NCBI GenBank assembly: GCA_964247695.1
Contig: CAXTVI010000001.1
Location: forward strand, 127,370 to 191,369
Length of the DNA stretch: 64,000 nt
Reading direction: 5' to 3'
Source: Lichenicoccus sp964247695
GTDB taxonomy: Bacteria; Pseudomonadota; Alphaproteobacteria; Acetobacterales; Acetobacteraceae
The position numbers were made by a program, and so were the translations under genes. Below, piece after piece: positions 49,436 through 58,360 of this stretch (positions are counted from its first letter, which is position 1; every line of letters starts with the position of its first letter). The notes below the pieces were generated by a model, which ran no database searches, was not told the origin of the DNA, and was given only the letters and a program-made list of their open reading frames with translations.

Positions 49436-50434
49436 TCAGGCCTTGCGGGTGCGCCACGCATTGAGCGCGATCGAGAGCAGCAGGAAGGCGCCCCAGACGA
49501 AGTCGACCAGGAAATTGCTGAAGCGCATCAGTTGCAGGCCGCTGGAGAGCAGCATCAGGGCAACCAGGGCGACCGCGATGCCGGCCACCGAGCCGCGTCC
49601 GCCGGCCGGATTGGTGCCGCCCAGCACGGCGATCAGCACCGCCTCCAGCAGGTACGAGACGCCGTAATCCGATTTTGCCGCATTGGTGCGCGACGACAGC
49701 AGGATCCCCGCCATGCTGGCAAGCGCTCCACTCAGCACATAGGAAAAGAAGATCGTGCGCGCGGTGCGCAGGCCGGCGAACAGCGCCGCCCGGCGGTTGG
49801 TGCCGATCAGCAGCAGGTCCATGCCGAACGGCGTGCGTGCCAGCATCACGCTGACCAGCACTGCGACGACGAGGAACACCACCAGCGGGATCGCAACTCC
49901 AAGCACGCTGTCATTGCCGATCGCACCCCACGCCATCGGGTAGCCAACGATCGCGGGGCCTCCGGTCAGTACCAGCGCCAGGCCGGTGAAGATCTGGCCG
50001 GTGCCGATGGTCGCCAGGATCGGCGTGATGCGTACGCGCGCGATCAGCAGCCCGTTGATCGCACCCCCGACCAGGCCGGTGGCGAGCGCCATGCCGACCC
50101 CGGCCAGGACCGGCAGCGTTCCCATGTGCATCAGCGCCGGTCCGCGGCTGCCGCCATAGGCGTGGAAGAACAGCCCGGCCAGGATCGCCGACAGGTTGGC
50201 CAGGCCGATCACCGAGAGGTCGATGCCGCCGGTCAGCATCGCCAGCATCATCGCGATCGACAGCAGGCCGAGCTCCGGCGCCTCGTAGGTGATGGATTCG
50301 AAGATGTACGGGCGCAGGAACTTGTGCGGGTTCAGCGTCGCCATGACCGCGAAGATCACGACCGTGAGGATGGCGAGCTGCAGCAGGCTGCTGTCCAGTC
50401 GTGGCAGACGGGTGCTTCGCAGGCGGGCGATCAT
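49436..50434 (-). CDS. Sugar ABC transporter permease (ribose type), second
   Basis: A 332-residue inner-membrane protein with eight to ten hydrophobic helices, of the RbsC/LsrCD family. The hallmark LAMLTGGIDLSVIGLANLS (about 65-83) and the cytoplasmic coupling loop near VLGGTNPAGGRGSV are present. It pairs with the permease encoded 13 bp upstream to form the channel of a sugar importer. Confidence 0.93.
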   Translation of the reverse strand: MIARLRSTRLPRLDSSLLQLAILTVVIFAVMATLNPHKFLRPYIFESITYEAPELGLLSIAMMLAMLTGGIDLSVIGLANLSAILAGLFFHAYGGSRGPALMHMGTLPVLAGVGMALATGLVGGAINGLLIARVRITPILATIGTGQIFTGLALVLTGGPAIVGYPMAWGAIGNDSVLGVAIPLVVFLVVAVLVSVMLARTPFGMDLLLIGTNRRAALFAGLRTARTIFFSYVLSGALASMAGILLSSRTNAAKSDYGVSYLLEAVLIAVLGGTNPAGGRGSVAGIAVALVALMLLSSGLQLMRFSNFLVDFVWGAFLLLSIALNAWRTRKA

Positions 50435-50447
50435 GCGGGTCGCTCCT

Positions 50448-51437
50448 TCACGCCAGACGCCTGCGATCGCGCCAGGAACTCGCGGCGGTCGCGGCGATCA
50501 CGATCAGACCGACCACGACGCGCTGCCATGTCGTGTCGATATGCATGATGATGAGGCTGTTGGTCACCATCACCAGCGTGAACACGCCGAGCACGGTGCC
50601 GAGCACGCTGCCGCGGCCGCCAAAGATGCTGGCGCCCCCGAGCACCACGGCGGCGATCACGTCGAGCTCCATGCCCACCATGTCGTGCGGGTTGGCGATC
50701 CAGATCATCGAGCCGTGCAGCAGCCCGGTGAACCCGGCCAGCGCGCCGGCGAGCCCGTAGATCAGAACACGGGTGTTGCGCACCGAGAAGCCAATCCGGC
50801 GTGCGGTTTCCTCGCCGCCGCCGAGCGCGTAGATGCTGCGTCCCATCAGGGTGTGGCGCAGTAGCAGGTGCACGCCGACGGCGACCGCCGCATACACCAG
50901 GATCATCGCCGACAGGCCGAAATGCTCGCCGCCGCTGGTCACCGTCAGCAGGTCGGTGCGGGCGAAGGCGATCAGGCGTGGCGGCATGCGGTCGATATTG
51001 ATCTGGCTGGCGCCGACAGCACCCAGCAGGAAACCGCGCACCGCGGTGCCGGTGCCGAGGGTCACGATCAGCGGAATCATGCGCAGCGCGTGCACGAAAA
51101 AGGCGTTCACCAGCCCGAGCAGCAGCCCGATGATCGTAGCCGCAATGAAGGGCAGCACGACCCCGTCATAGCCGAACGCGATCATGCCCTTGATGGTCAG
51201 GTACATCGACGCGATGGCAAAGGCCGGGAACGAGACGTCGATGCCGCCGGACAGCATCACCATCAGCACGCCCAGCGCCAGGATGCCGGTGATGACGTTG
51301 GCGCGCAGCAGGCTGAACAGGTTGCCGGCGTCCCAGAAGGCCGGATTGATGCTGCCGATGACCAGCATGGCGACCACCAGCACCAGGCCGACGCCCAGCT
51401 CCGGCGTCCGCAGCGCGCGCTCCGCGAACGCCTTCAT
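50448..51437 (-). CDS. Sugar ABC transporter permease (ribose type), first
   Basis: A 329-residue multi-helix permease of the same family. VLMVMLSGGIDVSFPAFAIA and VLGGASIFGGRGSVLGT are the two signature regions. It starts 10 bp after the ATPase gene and is followed by the second permease. The two are divergent in sequence, so they form a heterodimer rather than recent duplicates. Confidence 0.93.
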   Translation of the reverse strand: MKAFAERALRTPELGVGLVLVVAMLVIGSINPAFWDAGNLFSLLRANVITGILALGVLMVMLSGGIDVSFPAFAIASMYLTIKGMIAFGYDGVVLPFIAATIIGLLLGLVNAFFVHALRMIPLIVTLGTGTAVRGFLLGAVGASQINIDRMPPRLIAFARTDLLTVTSGGEHFGLSAMILVYAAVAVGVHLLLRHTLMGRSIYALGGGEETARRIGFSVRNTRVLIYGLAGALAGFTGLLHGSMIWIANPHDMVGMELDVIAAVVLGGASIFGGRGSVLGTVLGVFTLVMVTNSLIIMHIDTTWQRVVVGLIVIAATAASSWRDRRRLA

Positions 51438-51447
51438 GCCAGGGCCC

Positions 51448-52947
51448 TCATGTGAGCGCTCCGAGCCGGTCGGCGAGTGCGGTCTCGCTGGTTTCGGCGG
51501 CGTCGAGCAACTGGAGAAGCCGGCCGCGATGCATCACGGCGATGCGGTTGCAGTGTGCCACGAGCTCGGGGAGGTCGTCGGAGATCATCAGCACGCCCAG
51601 GCCGCGCTCGCGCGCGAGATCGCGTATCTTGCGGTGGATGCCGGCCTTGGAGCCGACATCGACTCCGACCGTCGGGCCGTTCAGGATCAGCAGCAGCGGG
51701 TTACGCAGCAGCCAGCGACCGATCACCACGCGCTGCTGGTTGCCGCCGGAGAGCTGCATCACCGGACGCGCGCCCGTCGGGGTCGCGATCGCCATATCGC
51801 GCAGCATGCCGGCCGCCTCCGCCTCGGCACGTCGGCGATTGATCACTCCGAACCGGCTGAGGGCGCCATACGAGGTTGCCAGCAGGTTGCGGTCGATGCT
51901 GGCAGGCATGAACAGCCCCTCGGTGAGGCGGTCCTCCGGCACGTAGGCGATGCCGTTCGCGATCGCCTGCTGCGGGTTCGCGAGCCGGATCTGGCGACCG
52001 CGCAGGCTGATGCTGCCGCGATAGGTCGGACGCATGCCGAACAGCGCCAGCGCCAGCTCGGTGCGTCCGGAACCGAGCAGTCCGGCCACGCCGACGATCT
52101 CGCCCGGCATGATGCAAAGGCTGACATCCTCGAGCTCGCCTGTGACCGTGAGGTGCTCCACCGTGAGGGCCGGCGTGCCGGCGGGCGAGGCGGGTTCCCA
52201 GCGATAGGGTTCCTCGGCGATGTCTGAGCCGGTCATGGCGCGCGTGATCACGGCTTCGTCGTAGCCCGCGATCGGTCCGGCGGTGACCACTTCGCCATTG
52301 CGGATGACGGTGAGCCGCTCGCTGATGTCGAGCATCTCGCGCATCTTGTGGCTGACGAAGAGCACCGCGATGCCGCGCGACTGGATGTCGCGCACCACCG
52401 CGAACAGCCGCTCGACCTCGCGGCCGGTCAGCGCGGTGGTGGGCTCGTCCATGATCAGCAGGCGCGGGTCGGCCATCAGCGCGCGCGCGATCGCCACCAG
52501 CTGCCGCCCGGAGGTTGGCAGGCTGTCCACGTTGACATCGAGATCGAGCGCCACGCCGAGCCGCTCCACCGCGGCGCGGGCTTGCTCGCGCATGCGGCGC
52601 CAGTTGACGAGGCGCCGCCGGTCACGAAGTTCGCTGCCGAGAGCGAGGTTCTCGGCGACGGTGAGGTTTCCGAACAGCGAGAAGTCCTGGTAGATCACCT
52701 GCACGCCGTGCGCGATCGCCTCGCGCGGGGTGAGGCCGGCGACAATCCTGCCATCGATCTCGATCTCGCCCGCATCCGGCTGGTTCACGCCCGACATGAT
52801 CTTGATCAGCGTCGACTTGCCGGAGCCGTTCTCGCCGGCAAGGCAGTGGATCTCGCCCGGCGCGATCGCGAGCGACACGCGGTGCAGGGCCTGGACGCCG
52901 GCGAAGTTCTTGCTGACCTGGCGAAGCGCGAGCAGGGGCGGGGACAT
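51448..52947 (-). CDS. Sugar ABC transporter ATP-binding protein with degenerate second site
   Basis: A 499-residue RbsA-type protein with two fused ATPase domains. Domain 1 has Walker A GENGSGKST (38-46) and Walker B LLIMDEPTTAL. Domain 2 has the usual degenerate Walker A GLLGSGRTE, an intact signature SGGNQQRVVIG, but Walker B reads LLILNGPTVGVD: the Asp-Glu pair is Asn423-Gly424. The second site should therefore not hydrolyse ATP. The domain 1 signature is also altered (LPTSGRQLVAIA). It powers the two permeases encoded downstream. Confidence 0.92.
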   Translation of the reverse strand: MSPPLLALRQVSKNFAGVQALHRVSLAIAPGEIHCLAGENGSGKSTLIKIMSGVNQPDAGEIEIDGRIVAGLTPREAIAHGVQVIYQDFSLFGNLTVAENLALGSELRDRRRLVNWRRMREQARAAVERLGVALDLDVNVDSLPTSGRQLVAIARALMADPRLLIMDEPTTALTGREVERLFAVVRDIQSRGIAVLFVSHKMREMLDISERLTVIRNGEVVTAGPIAGYDEAVITRAMTGSDIAEEPYRWEPASPAGTPALTVEHLTVTGELEDVSLCIMPGEIVGVAGLLGSGRTELALALFGMRPTYRGSISLRGRQIRLANPQQAIANGIAYVPEDRLTEGLFMPASIDRNLLATSYGALSRFGVINRRRAEAEAAGMLRDMAIATPTGARPVMQLSGGNQQRVVIGRWLLRNPLLLILNGPTVGVDVGSKAGIHRKIRDLARERGLGVLMISDDLPELVAHCNRIAVMHRGRLLQLLDAAETSETALADRLGALT

Positions 52948-52967
52948 CGACAGACGGCGGGCCGGGC

Positions 52968-54032
52968 CTAGAAGTTGTACTGGCCCATGTTCGCCTTGGT
53001 GACACCGACCCAGCCCTGGCCGAACAGCACGTTGGCGCGCTGCGGGTCGTTCGCCTTGAGGTCGGTATAGCCGGTGAGGCCGATATCCAGGCCGGCATGG
53101 ATCGGCTGCTTGCTCAGCGCCATCACGGCAAGGATGTTCATGGCGTAGCCGGCCACTGCCGGATCCCAGAACTGGATGTATTCGATGTCGCCGTCCTTGA
53201 GATACTGGCCGGCAACCGACACCAGCCCGGTGCCGGAGAAGAATAGCTTGCCCTTCAGCCCGCGCTCGGCGATCAGGCGCCCGGCGCCGGCCGAGGTCGG
53301 CATCGGCGCGCCCAGGATGCCGGTCAGATCCGGGTAGGTGGTGAGGATTTCCTTGAGCTTGTTGTAGTCGGTGGTGGCGTCGTCATAGGTCTCGATGCGC
53401 TTGGTGACCTGCTGCATCTTCGGATAGTGCGCCAGCTGGTAGGCGACGCCGCCATCGATCCACTCGTTCTGCGACTGCGAGGTCAGGCTGCCGACGGTGG
53501 CGATGTATTTGCCCTGGCCGCCCATCTGCTTGGCCAGCACCTGCATCAGCTTGGCGCCGTAGGCGTGGTTGTCGAACGCCTCGACGTCGTAGTCGGTCGC
53601 CTGCAGGTTCGACGCCTCGTGCGAGATCACGACGATGCCGCGGTCGCGCGCCTTCTGCAGCACCGGCTCGACCGCCTCGACCGAGAACGGCACGATGCAG
53701 ATGGCATCGACACCTTGTCCGATCAGCGTCTCGACGATCTGCACCTGGGCGGCGGCATCGGCCTGGCTCGGCCCGACCATCCAGGTGTCGTGCCCGTTAT
53801 CGGCGCCGAACTGCTTCACGCCGACACGCATGCGGTCGAACCAGGCGATGCCGTCGACCTTCACCACGGTGGCGATCGAGTATTTCTTGGTGGCCTTGGC
53901 GGTGATCGTCTTCGGCACGCCGGCGGTGGCGACAGCCGGGGTGTCGGCCCAGGCGGCGCGCGGCGCGATGCAGCCGCCGGCGAGCGCCGCCGCGGTCAGG
54001 GTGGAGAACTGGCGGCGGCTGAACTCGGTCAT
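52968..54032 (-). CDS. Sugar ABC transporter substrate-binding protein
   Basis: A 354-residue periplasmic protein with a twin-arginine signal (FSRRQFSTLTAAALAGG). The domain is of the RbsB/LsrB/RhaS type (Peripla_BP_4). Of the autoinducer-2 contacts of LsrB, the late Asp (QFWDPA) is kept, but the positions around ISHEAS and TSQSQNEW differ, so AI-2 is not the obvious ligand. It lies between deoC and the ATPase gene, and a pentose or deoxypentose ligand is likely from context. Confidence 0.9.
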   Translation of the reverse strand: MTEFSRRQFSTLTAAALAGGCIAPRAAWADTPAVATAGVPKTITAKATKKYSIATVVKVDGIAWFDRMRVGVKQFGADNGHDTWMVGPSQADAAAQVQIVETLIGQGVDAICIVPFSVEAVEPVLQKARDRGIVVISHEASNLQATDYDVEAFDNHAYGAKLMQVLAKQMGGQGKYIATVGSLTSQSQNEWIDGGVAYQLAHYPKMQQVTKRIETYDDATTDYNKLKEILTTYPDLTGILGAPMPTSAGAGRLIAERGLKGKLFFSGTGLVSVAGQYLKDGDIEYIQFWDPAVAGYAMNILAVMALSKQPIHAGLDIGLTGYTDLKANDPQRANVLFGQGWVGVTKANMGQYNF

Positions 54033-54095
54033 GATACGTCTCCGAACTGTGTTGCCTTGGCGCGGCTTCTGTGTCCGCGCCGTGTTTGGATAGAC

Positions 54096-54788
54096 CTAGT
54101 AGCCTGACGCGTCGCCGGCGGGTGCCTCGCTGATGATCGCGATGCCGGAACTGGTTCCGAGCCGCGTGGCGCCGGCGTTCACCATGGCGCGCGCCACCTC
54201 CAGCGTGCGTATGCCGCCCGAGGCCTTGACGCCCATCCCGGGTCCGACCTCGGCCCGCATCAGCGCCACGTCGGCGAGCGTCGCACCTCCGGTCGAGAAG
54301 CCGGTGGAGGTCTTCACGAAATCAGCACCGGCCGCCTTCGACAGCCGGCAGGCGGTGCGCTTCTCGTCGTCGGTGAGCAGGCAGGTCTCGATGATCACCT
54401 TGAGGATCATACCCGGGCAGGCCTCGCGCACGGCGGCGATGTCGGCTGCGACCTGATCGGTGCGGCCGTCCTTCAGCGCCCCGATATCGATCACCATGTC
54501 GATCTCGGTCGCACCGTCCGCGACCGCGGCCGCGGCCTCGGCCGCCTTGATCCGGCTGGTGCTGGCGCCGAGCGGAAAGCCGATCACCGAGCAGGCGCGC
54601 ACCTCGGTGCCCGCAAGCAGGGTCGCCACGAGCTTGACCTGTACCGGGTTCACGCAGACCGACCGGAAGCCGTGCCGCAGCGCCTGCTCGCAATAGCTGG
54701 TCACCTGCGCCGTGGTGGTGTCCGGCTTGAGGATCGTATGGTCGATCAGGCTCGCGAGACTCTTCGGATCGAACTGGTTGCGTGTCAT
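54096..54788 (-). CDS. deoC: Deoxyribose-phosphate aldolase
   Basis: A 230-residue class I aldolase that splits 2-deoxyribose 5-phosphate into acetaldehyde and glyceraldehyde 3-phosphate. The Schiff-base Lys159 is in DFVKTSTGFSTGGAT, with Asp97 (TEIDMV) and Lys188 (GVKASGGIRT) completing the site. AGGAGA lies six bases before the ATG at 54788. It is the first gene of the minus-strand sugar operon, directly behind the operator region. LsrF-type aldolases are related but longer. Confidence 0.95.
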   Translation of the reverse strand: MTRNQFDPKSLASLIDHTILKPDTTTAQVTSYCEQALRHGFRSVCVNPVQVKLVATLLAGTEVRACSVIGFPLGASTSRIKAAEAAAAVADGATEIDMVIDIGALKDGRTDQVAADIAAVREACPGMILKVIIETCLLTDDEKRTACRLSKAAGADFVKTSTGFSTGGATLADVALMRAEVGPGMGVKASGGIRTLEVARAMVNAGATRLGTSSGIAIISEAPAGDASGY

Positions 54789-54817
54789 GCGCGTCTCCTG
54801 GCCCGTTTTCCGCCCGC

Positions 54818-54845
54818 TTGTTAGGATCTTCACATATGGTAAGAT
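54818..54845 (+). promoter_or_regulatory. Putative promoter of the DeoR-type regulator gene
   Basis: TTGTTA (54818-54823), 16 bases, TAAGAT (54840-54845), four of six matches at each box. It overlaps the opposite promoter and the same inverted repeat, which would allow the regulator to control both itself and the operon. Confidence 0.45.
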
Positions 54846-54852
54846 TCGAACA
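54819..54852. promoter_or_regulatory. Imperfect inverted repeat, probable operator for the DeoR-type regulator
   Basis: TGTTAGGATCTT (54819-54830), a 10-base spacer, AAGATTCGAACA (54841-54852). The arms match as inverted repeats at 10 of 12 positions. It occupies the middle of the 87-bp divergent region between deoC and the regulator gene and covers both promoter candidates. Confidence 0.6.
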
Positions 54853-54859
54853 TTGGCAA
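54831..54859 (-). promoter_or_regulatory. Putative promoter of the deoC sugar operon
   Basis: On the minus strand TTGCCA (54859-54854), 17 bases, TATGTG (54836-54831). Five of six matches at -35, three of six at -10. The predicted start is about 36 bases before deoC, and the promoter overlaps the inverted repeat. Confidence 0.5.
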
Positions 54860-54875
54860 GCGTGGGAGGGGGAGG

Positions 54876-55616
54876 TTGGCAACTGGCATCGGCTCCGGCC
54901 GCCGTCAGGTGCGGCTCGGCGTGTTGGCCGCTTTGGTCGACGAGCGGGGCGCGGTCCGTCTTGCCGACGCGGCGCAACGGCTCGGAGTGTCCGCCATGAC
55001 GTTGCGACGAGACCTCGCGGGACCCCGCGCCGCGGTCGAACTGCTTGGCGGCCATGTGATCGCCTCCGCCACGGCCGCGCGCTCGCGCTACCGGCTTGAG
55101 GACGAGACCGACAGCCATGCATACGCCAAGCGGCTGGCCGGCGAGCGGGCGGCAGGACTGGTGGCACGGGGCGATACGCTGTTCATCGATTGCGGAACCA
55201 CGATGCCGCATCTGGTGGCGGCGCTGCCCCGGGATCTCGATCTCACGATCGTCTGCTACGCGCTGAACATCGCCGCCCTGGCCGCGCAAATTGACGGGGC
55301 CCGGCTCTACCTGCTCGGCGGCCTGTTCCATCCGTCGTCTGCGACCTTCACCTCCGACGACGCCCTGCGCGCCCTGCAGCGGATCGGCATCAACAAGGCG
55401 TTCGTCTCCGCCGGCGGACTGCACGACCGGCACGGGGCAACCTGCTCGAACTTCAATGAGGCGCCGGTGAAGCGGGCGGTGATCGAGCAGGCGCAACACA
55501 GCATCATGGTGATCGACAGCAGCAAGCTGGGGCAGGTGAAGCCGGTGCACTTCGCCGCTGCCGGCCGCTTCGAGAAGATCGTGACCGAGCACGAGACGAT
55601 GGCAGGCCGGGACTAG
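54876..55616 (+). CDS. DeoR-family transcriptional regulator
   Basis: A 246-residue repressor-type regulator. The N-terminal helix-turn-helix lies at about 28-45 (VRLADAAQRLGVSAMTLRRD), then a DeoR C-terminal sensor domain with FIDCGTTMPHLVAAL, YLLGGLFHPSSATFTSDD and MVIDSSKLGQVK; it senses phosphorylated sugars in the family. It starts at TTG behind GGAGGGGGAGG. Divergence from deoC and the shared operator make it the likely specific regulator, with deoxyribose 5-phosphate or a similar ester as inducer. Confidence 0.92.
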   Translation: MATGIGSGRRQVRLGVLAALVDERGAVRLADAAQRLGVSAMTLRRDLAGPRAAVELLGGHVIASATAARSRYRLEDETDSHAYAKRLAGERAAGLVARGDTLFIDCGTTMPHLVAALPRDLDLTIVCYALNIAALAAQIDGARLYLLGGLFHPSSATFTSDDALRALQRIGINKAFVSAGGLHDRHGATCSNFNEAPVKRAVIEQAQHSIMVIDSSKLGQVKPVHFAAAGRFEKIVTEHETMAGRD

Positions 55617-55666
55617 AGCGGAGTTCGAGCGACGGCGGTGCTCGGCGGTCGGTCGAGCCGGCGCCG

Positions 55667-56050
55667 TTATGACGTCAGCAGGTCGGCGATCTCCTGGTCC
55701 TGGGCCGGGGCGAGGCCGCTGATGCCGATGCCGCCGAGGACCCGGCCCTCACGATTGCTGACCACGCTGCCGCCCGGCATGCCGGTCAGCCGAGGATCAC
55801 CGAAATAGCTTGCCGGCATGTTCTCGCGCAGCATGCGCTCGTGGAACGCCGCGGTGGCGGTGCCCAGCCTGGCGGCGCTGTAGGCCTTGTTCTGCGACAA
55901 CTCGACGCTGCGCGCCGGCGCTCCATCCATCCGCAGGAAGGCCAGCAGCAAGCCACGCTCGTCGCTGACCGCAACGCAGATGGGCTTGCCGAACCGCGCT
56001 GCCTCCTGGACCGCGCGGCTGGCAAGGTCTTGCGCGTGTTCGAGATCCAT
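55667..56050 (-). CDS. GlcG/HbpS-family haem-binding-like protein
   Basis: A 127-residue protein of the GlcG/HbpS (DUF336) family. The typical stretch is PICVAVSDERGLLLAFLRMDG, then QNKAYSAARLGTAT and a C-terminal GGIGISG. Family members bind haem or corrinoids or act as small enzyme subunits; no signal peptide is visible, so it is probably cytoplasmic. GAGGAG lies nine bases before the ATG at 56050 and touches an alternative ATG at 56059, favouring the shorter form. It converges on the regulator gene 50 bp away; no functional link is evident. Confidence 0.88.
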   Translation of the reverse strand: MDLEHAQDLASRAVQEAARFGKPICVAVSDERGLLLAFLRMDGAPARSVELSQNKAYSAARLGTATAAFHERMLRENMPASYFGDPRLTGMPGGSVVSNREGRVLGGIGISGLAPAQDQEIADLLTS

Positions 56051-56255
56051 CTTGATCATCTCCTCGGGGGATGGGCTTCAGGGAACAGGTTTCGGGGGGG
56101 TGTAAGCGCTGCAGCCGGCGCGCGCCGGTGTCAAGCCGCGCCGACGCGAGATCCTGCCGGCCTGACGCGCTTTCGCAAGATCGAGTGCCGCTCCTTCTGC
56201 GCGCCGCCTGGCAAGAAAATCTTAACTCCTCGGGTGCAGTCTCGGGGTTGCGGAG

Positions 56256-58277
56256 GTGAGGCTGCGGGCGAGGGTGCGAGTGGTCAAGGCTGGACAAACT
56301 GCGGCCGCACAGCCGCCAGCGGGCTTGATCGACGGCCGCTTTGCGGTGCTGCTGGGGCAACCGGCCGCTTCCCTCGGTGGTGTTCCGGCGTTCGCGGCCG
56401 AGGATCGCCGTGGCCTCATCGCCGATGTCATCGCGTTGCAGGTGCAGCGCGGTGCGCCGTGTCGCGGACGGCTGGCCCACTCCATGACGGTGCGACACGA
56501 AAACCTCCTGTCGCCGATCGCGCATGGCAGCCTCGGAAGCGACACCTGGATCATCACCGCCGCGGCGCCGGGCGGCGCGCTTACCTCGCTTGCCTCGCCT
56601 TGGACCGGGAATGCCCTGCTGACGCATGTCCTGCGCCCGGCGGCCTCGGCGCTCGAGCGGCTGCATGGCGCCGGTCTGACGCATCGCGCGATCAGGCCCG
56701 ACAACGTGTTCCTGGCTCCGGCGGGCCGCAGCATCGTGCTCGGTCCCGGCTGGGCGTCGCCTCCGGCAATGCACCAGCCGCCGGTCTGCGAGGCGCCGGA
56801 GAGCCAGGTCTGCGCGCCGACTGCGCGGGGCGAGGGCACCCAGGCCGACGATGTCTATGCGCTCGGGGTGCTGCTGCTCGCGCTGTGGCGACGACGCATG
56901 CCGTTGGACGGGTTATCCGGACAGGATGTGCTGCGACGCAAGCTGGAGCACGGCAGCTATGCCGCGCTGATCGAGGATTCCCGCCTGCCGCAGGGGTTCC
57001 AGGAGATCCTGCGCGCCATGCTGGCCGAACAGCCGGCGGCGCGCCCCACTGCGTCCTCTCTCGCCAGCCTGGATGGCATCCACGAACGCCGGGTCATCCG
57101 GCGCACCATGCTGCGCGCCGCACGGCCGATCATGCTGCAGGACCATACCCTCTGGAACTGCCGCAGCCTCGCGCTGGCCTGCGCCGAGCAGCCGGCGGCG
57201 GCGCTGGTCCTGCTCAGGCAGGGGCTGATCGAGCAATGGCTGAGGCGGCATGCGGAGGACGCCATCCTGAGCGGCAACGTCGAGGAGCTGCGGCGCCTGG
57301 ACGCGACGGCGGAGCGGCGGATCCCGTTCGCCGACAACACGGTGATGATGCGGCTCGTGGCGTTGCTCGATCCAGACGCGCCGCTGTTCTGGCATGGCAC
57401 GTGGCTCTGGCCGGACGGGCTTGGCGGCCTGCTCGCCGGCACGCTGGCGCAGCCGGCGCTGATCGAGCGGCGCGCTGCCGCGCTGCTGGTCGAGGCGCTG
57501 CTCTCACGCGAGATCGTGTTGCGCTGGCTGTCGCTGCAGACCGAGCGGCCGCATCATCTCCTGGCCGCGATCCCGCCCCGGCTGGTGCGCGAGGCGACGC
57601 TTCTCGATGCGGACGCCTTGTGCCTGCTGGCCCTCTACCTGCTCAATCCGCTGCTGCCGTGTGCTGCCCCGCTCTTTGGCAAGGTTGCGGCGGCCACGTC
57701 GCGCGATGTCATCCTGGCTCTGGAGGCCGCCGCTCCCGCAACGGGAGCGAGCCCGGCCGCAGCAACGCCGGGAGCGCCGCGGCCGGTGATGGATGCGGAG
57801 ACCTTCGCCTTCCTGTCGGCGCGGGCCGATGAGGCGACGCAGGAGCCTCTGGCCCCCAATGGCCCGAACCCGGAGCTGCGGGACCTGATTGCCCTGGCGC
57901 GCTGCCAGAGGCAGACCCGGTGCGGCCCGCTGCCGCGCCTCGCGACCAGCCTGTTGCCGACCAGCCTGCCGACGTTGCAGGATTGGCCCGGCGCCAGCCG
58001 GCGGGAGCGCAGGATGCTGCTGCTGCGCACGGCCTCCAGCCAGGGCGACCTGCAGGCCATGCTGGAGCTGGTGACCGACCAGGCTGAACGCGCGCAGGAT
58101 GGCGAGGCGCGCGAGCACGCCGTCCGCCGGGCAATCGACATCAGCCAGTCGCTGAACGACGAGGCTGCGGCCACGCCGCAGCGTCAGGCCGGGTCGCGCA
58201 AGGTAGCCCAGGATACCGCGGCCGCCGCTGGCCTGGTCTGTCTCATGGGCATGGTGCTGTTCGAGATGTTGGCCTGA
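56256..58277 (+). CDS. Large tail-anchored pseudokinase
   Basis: About 673 residues. Residues 25-280 have the layout of a protein kinase: LTHRAIRPDNVFLAP (141-155) is a catalytic loop, and DDVYALGVLLLALWRRRMP is the helix F region. But the catalytic Asp is Ala145, the DFG motif reads LGPG (162-165), and no beta-3 lysine is evident near 60. So it should not phosphorylate by the usual mechanism. The middle (300-600) is an Ala/Leu/Arg-rich helical region of unknown fold, and residues 655-673 form one C-terminal transmembrane helix. GTG starts at 56256, 56274 and 56280 are possible. Confidence 0.75.
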   Translation: MRLRARVRVVKAGQTAAAQPPAGLIDGRFAVLLGQPAASLGGVPAFAAEDRRGLIADVIALQVQRGAPCRGRLAHSMTVRHENLLSPIAHGSLGSDTWIITAAAPGGALTSLASPWTGNALLTHVLRPAASALERLHGAGLTHRAIRPDNVFLAPAGRSIVLGPGWASPPAMHQPPVCEAPESQVCAPTARGEGTQADDVYALGVLLLALWRRRMPLDGLSGQDVLRRKLEHGSYAALIEDSRLPQGFQEILRAMLAEQPAARPTASSLASLDGIHERRVIRRTMLRAARPIMLQDHTLWNCRSLALACAEQPAAALVLLRQGLIEQWLRRHAEDAILSGNVEELRRLDATAERRIPFADNTVMMRLVALLDPDAPLFWHGTWLWPDGLGGLLAGTLAQPALIERRAAALLVEALLSREIVLRWLSLQTERPHHLLAAIPPRLVREATLLDADALCLLALYLLNPLLPCAAPLFGKVAAATSRDVILALEAAAPATGASPAAATPGAPRPVMDAETFAFLSARADEATQEPLAPNGPNPELRDLIALARCQRQTRCGPLPRLATSLLPTSLPTLQDWPGASRRERRMLLLRTASSQGDLQAMLELVTDQAERAQDGEAREHAVRRAIDISQSLNDEAAATPQRQAGSRKVAQDTAAAAGLVCLMGMVLFEMLA

Positions 58278-58360
58278 CCAATGCCTGATCCTGCCCAGCG
58301 TGCCTCGATCGGCAAGATCGACATTGTGGCGTCGCGAGGGACCGGCAGGCAGAGCCGGCG

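Noticed and set aside
47381..54788. An autoinducer-2 (lsr-type) uptake and processing operon
   Set aside because: The transporter type and an aldolase plus kinase recall lsr, but the binding protein lacks several LsrB ligand contacts, the aldolase is a normal DeoC, the kinase is PfkB-type rather than LsrK-type, and no LsrG or LsrR is present.
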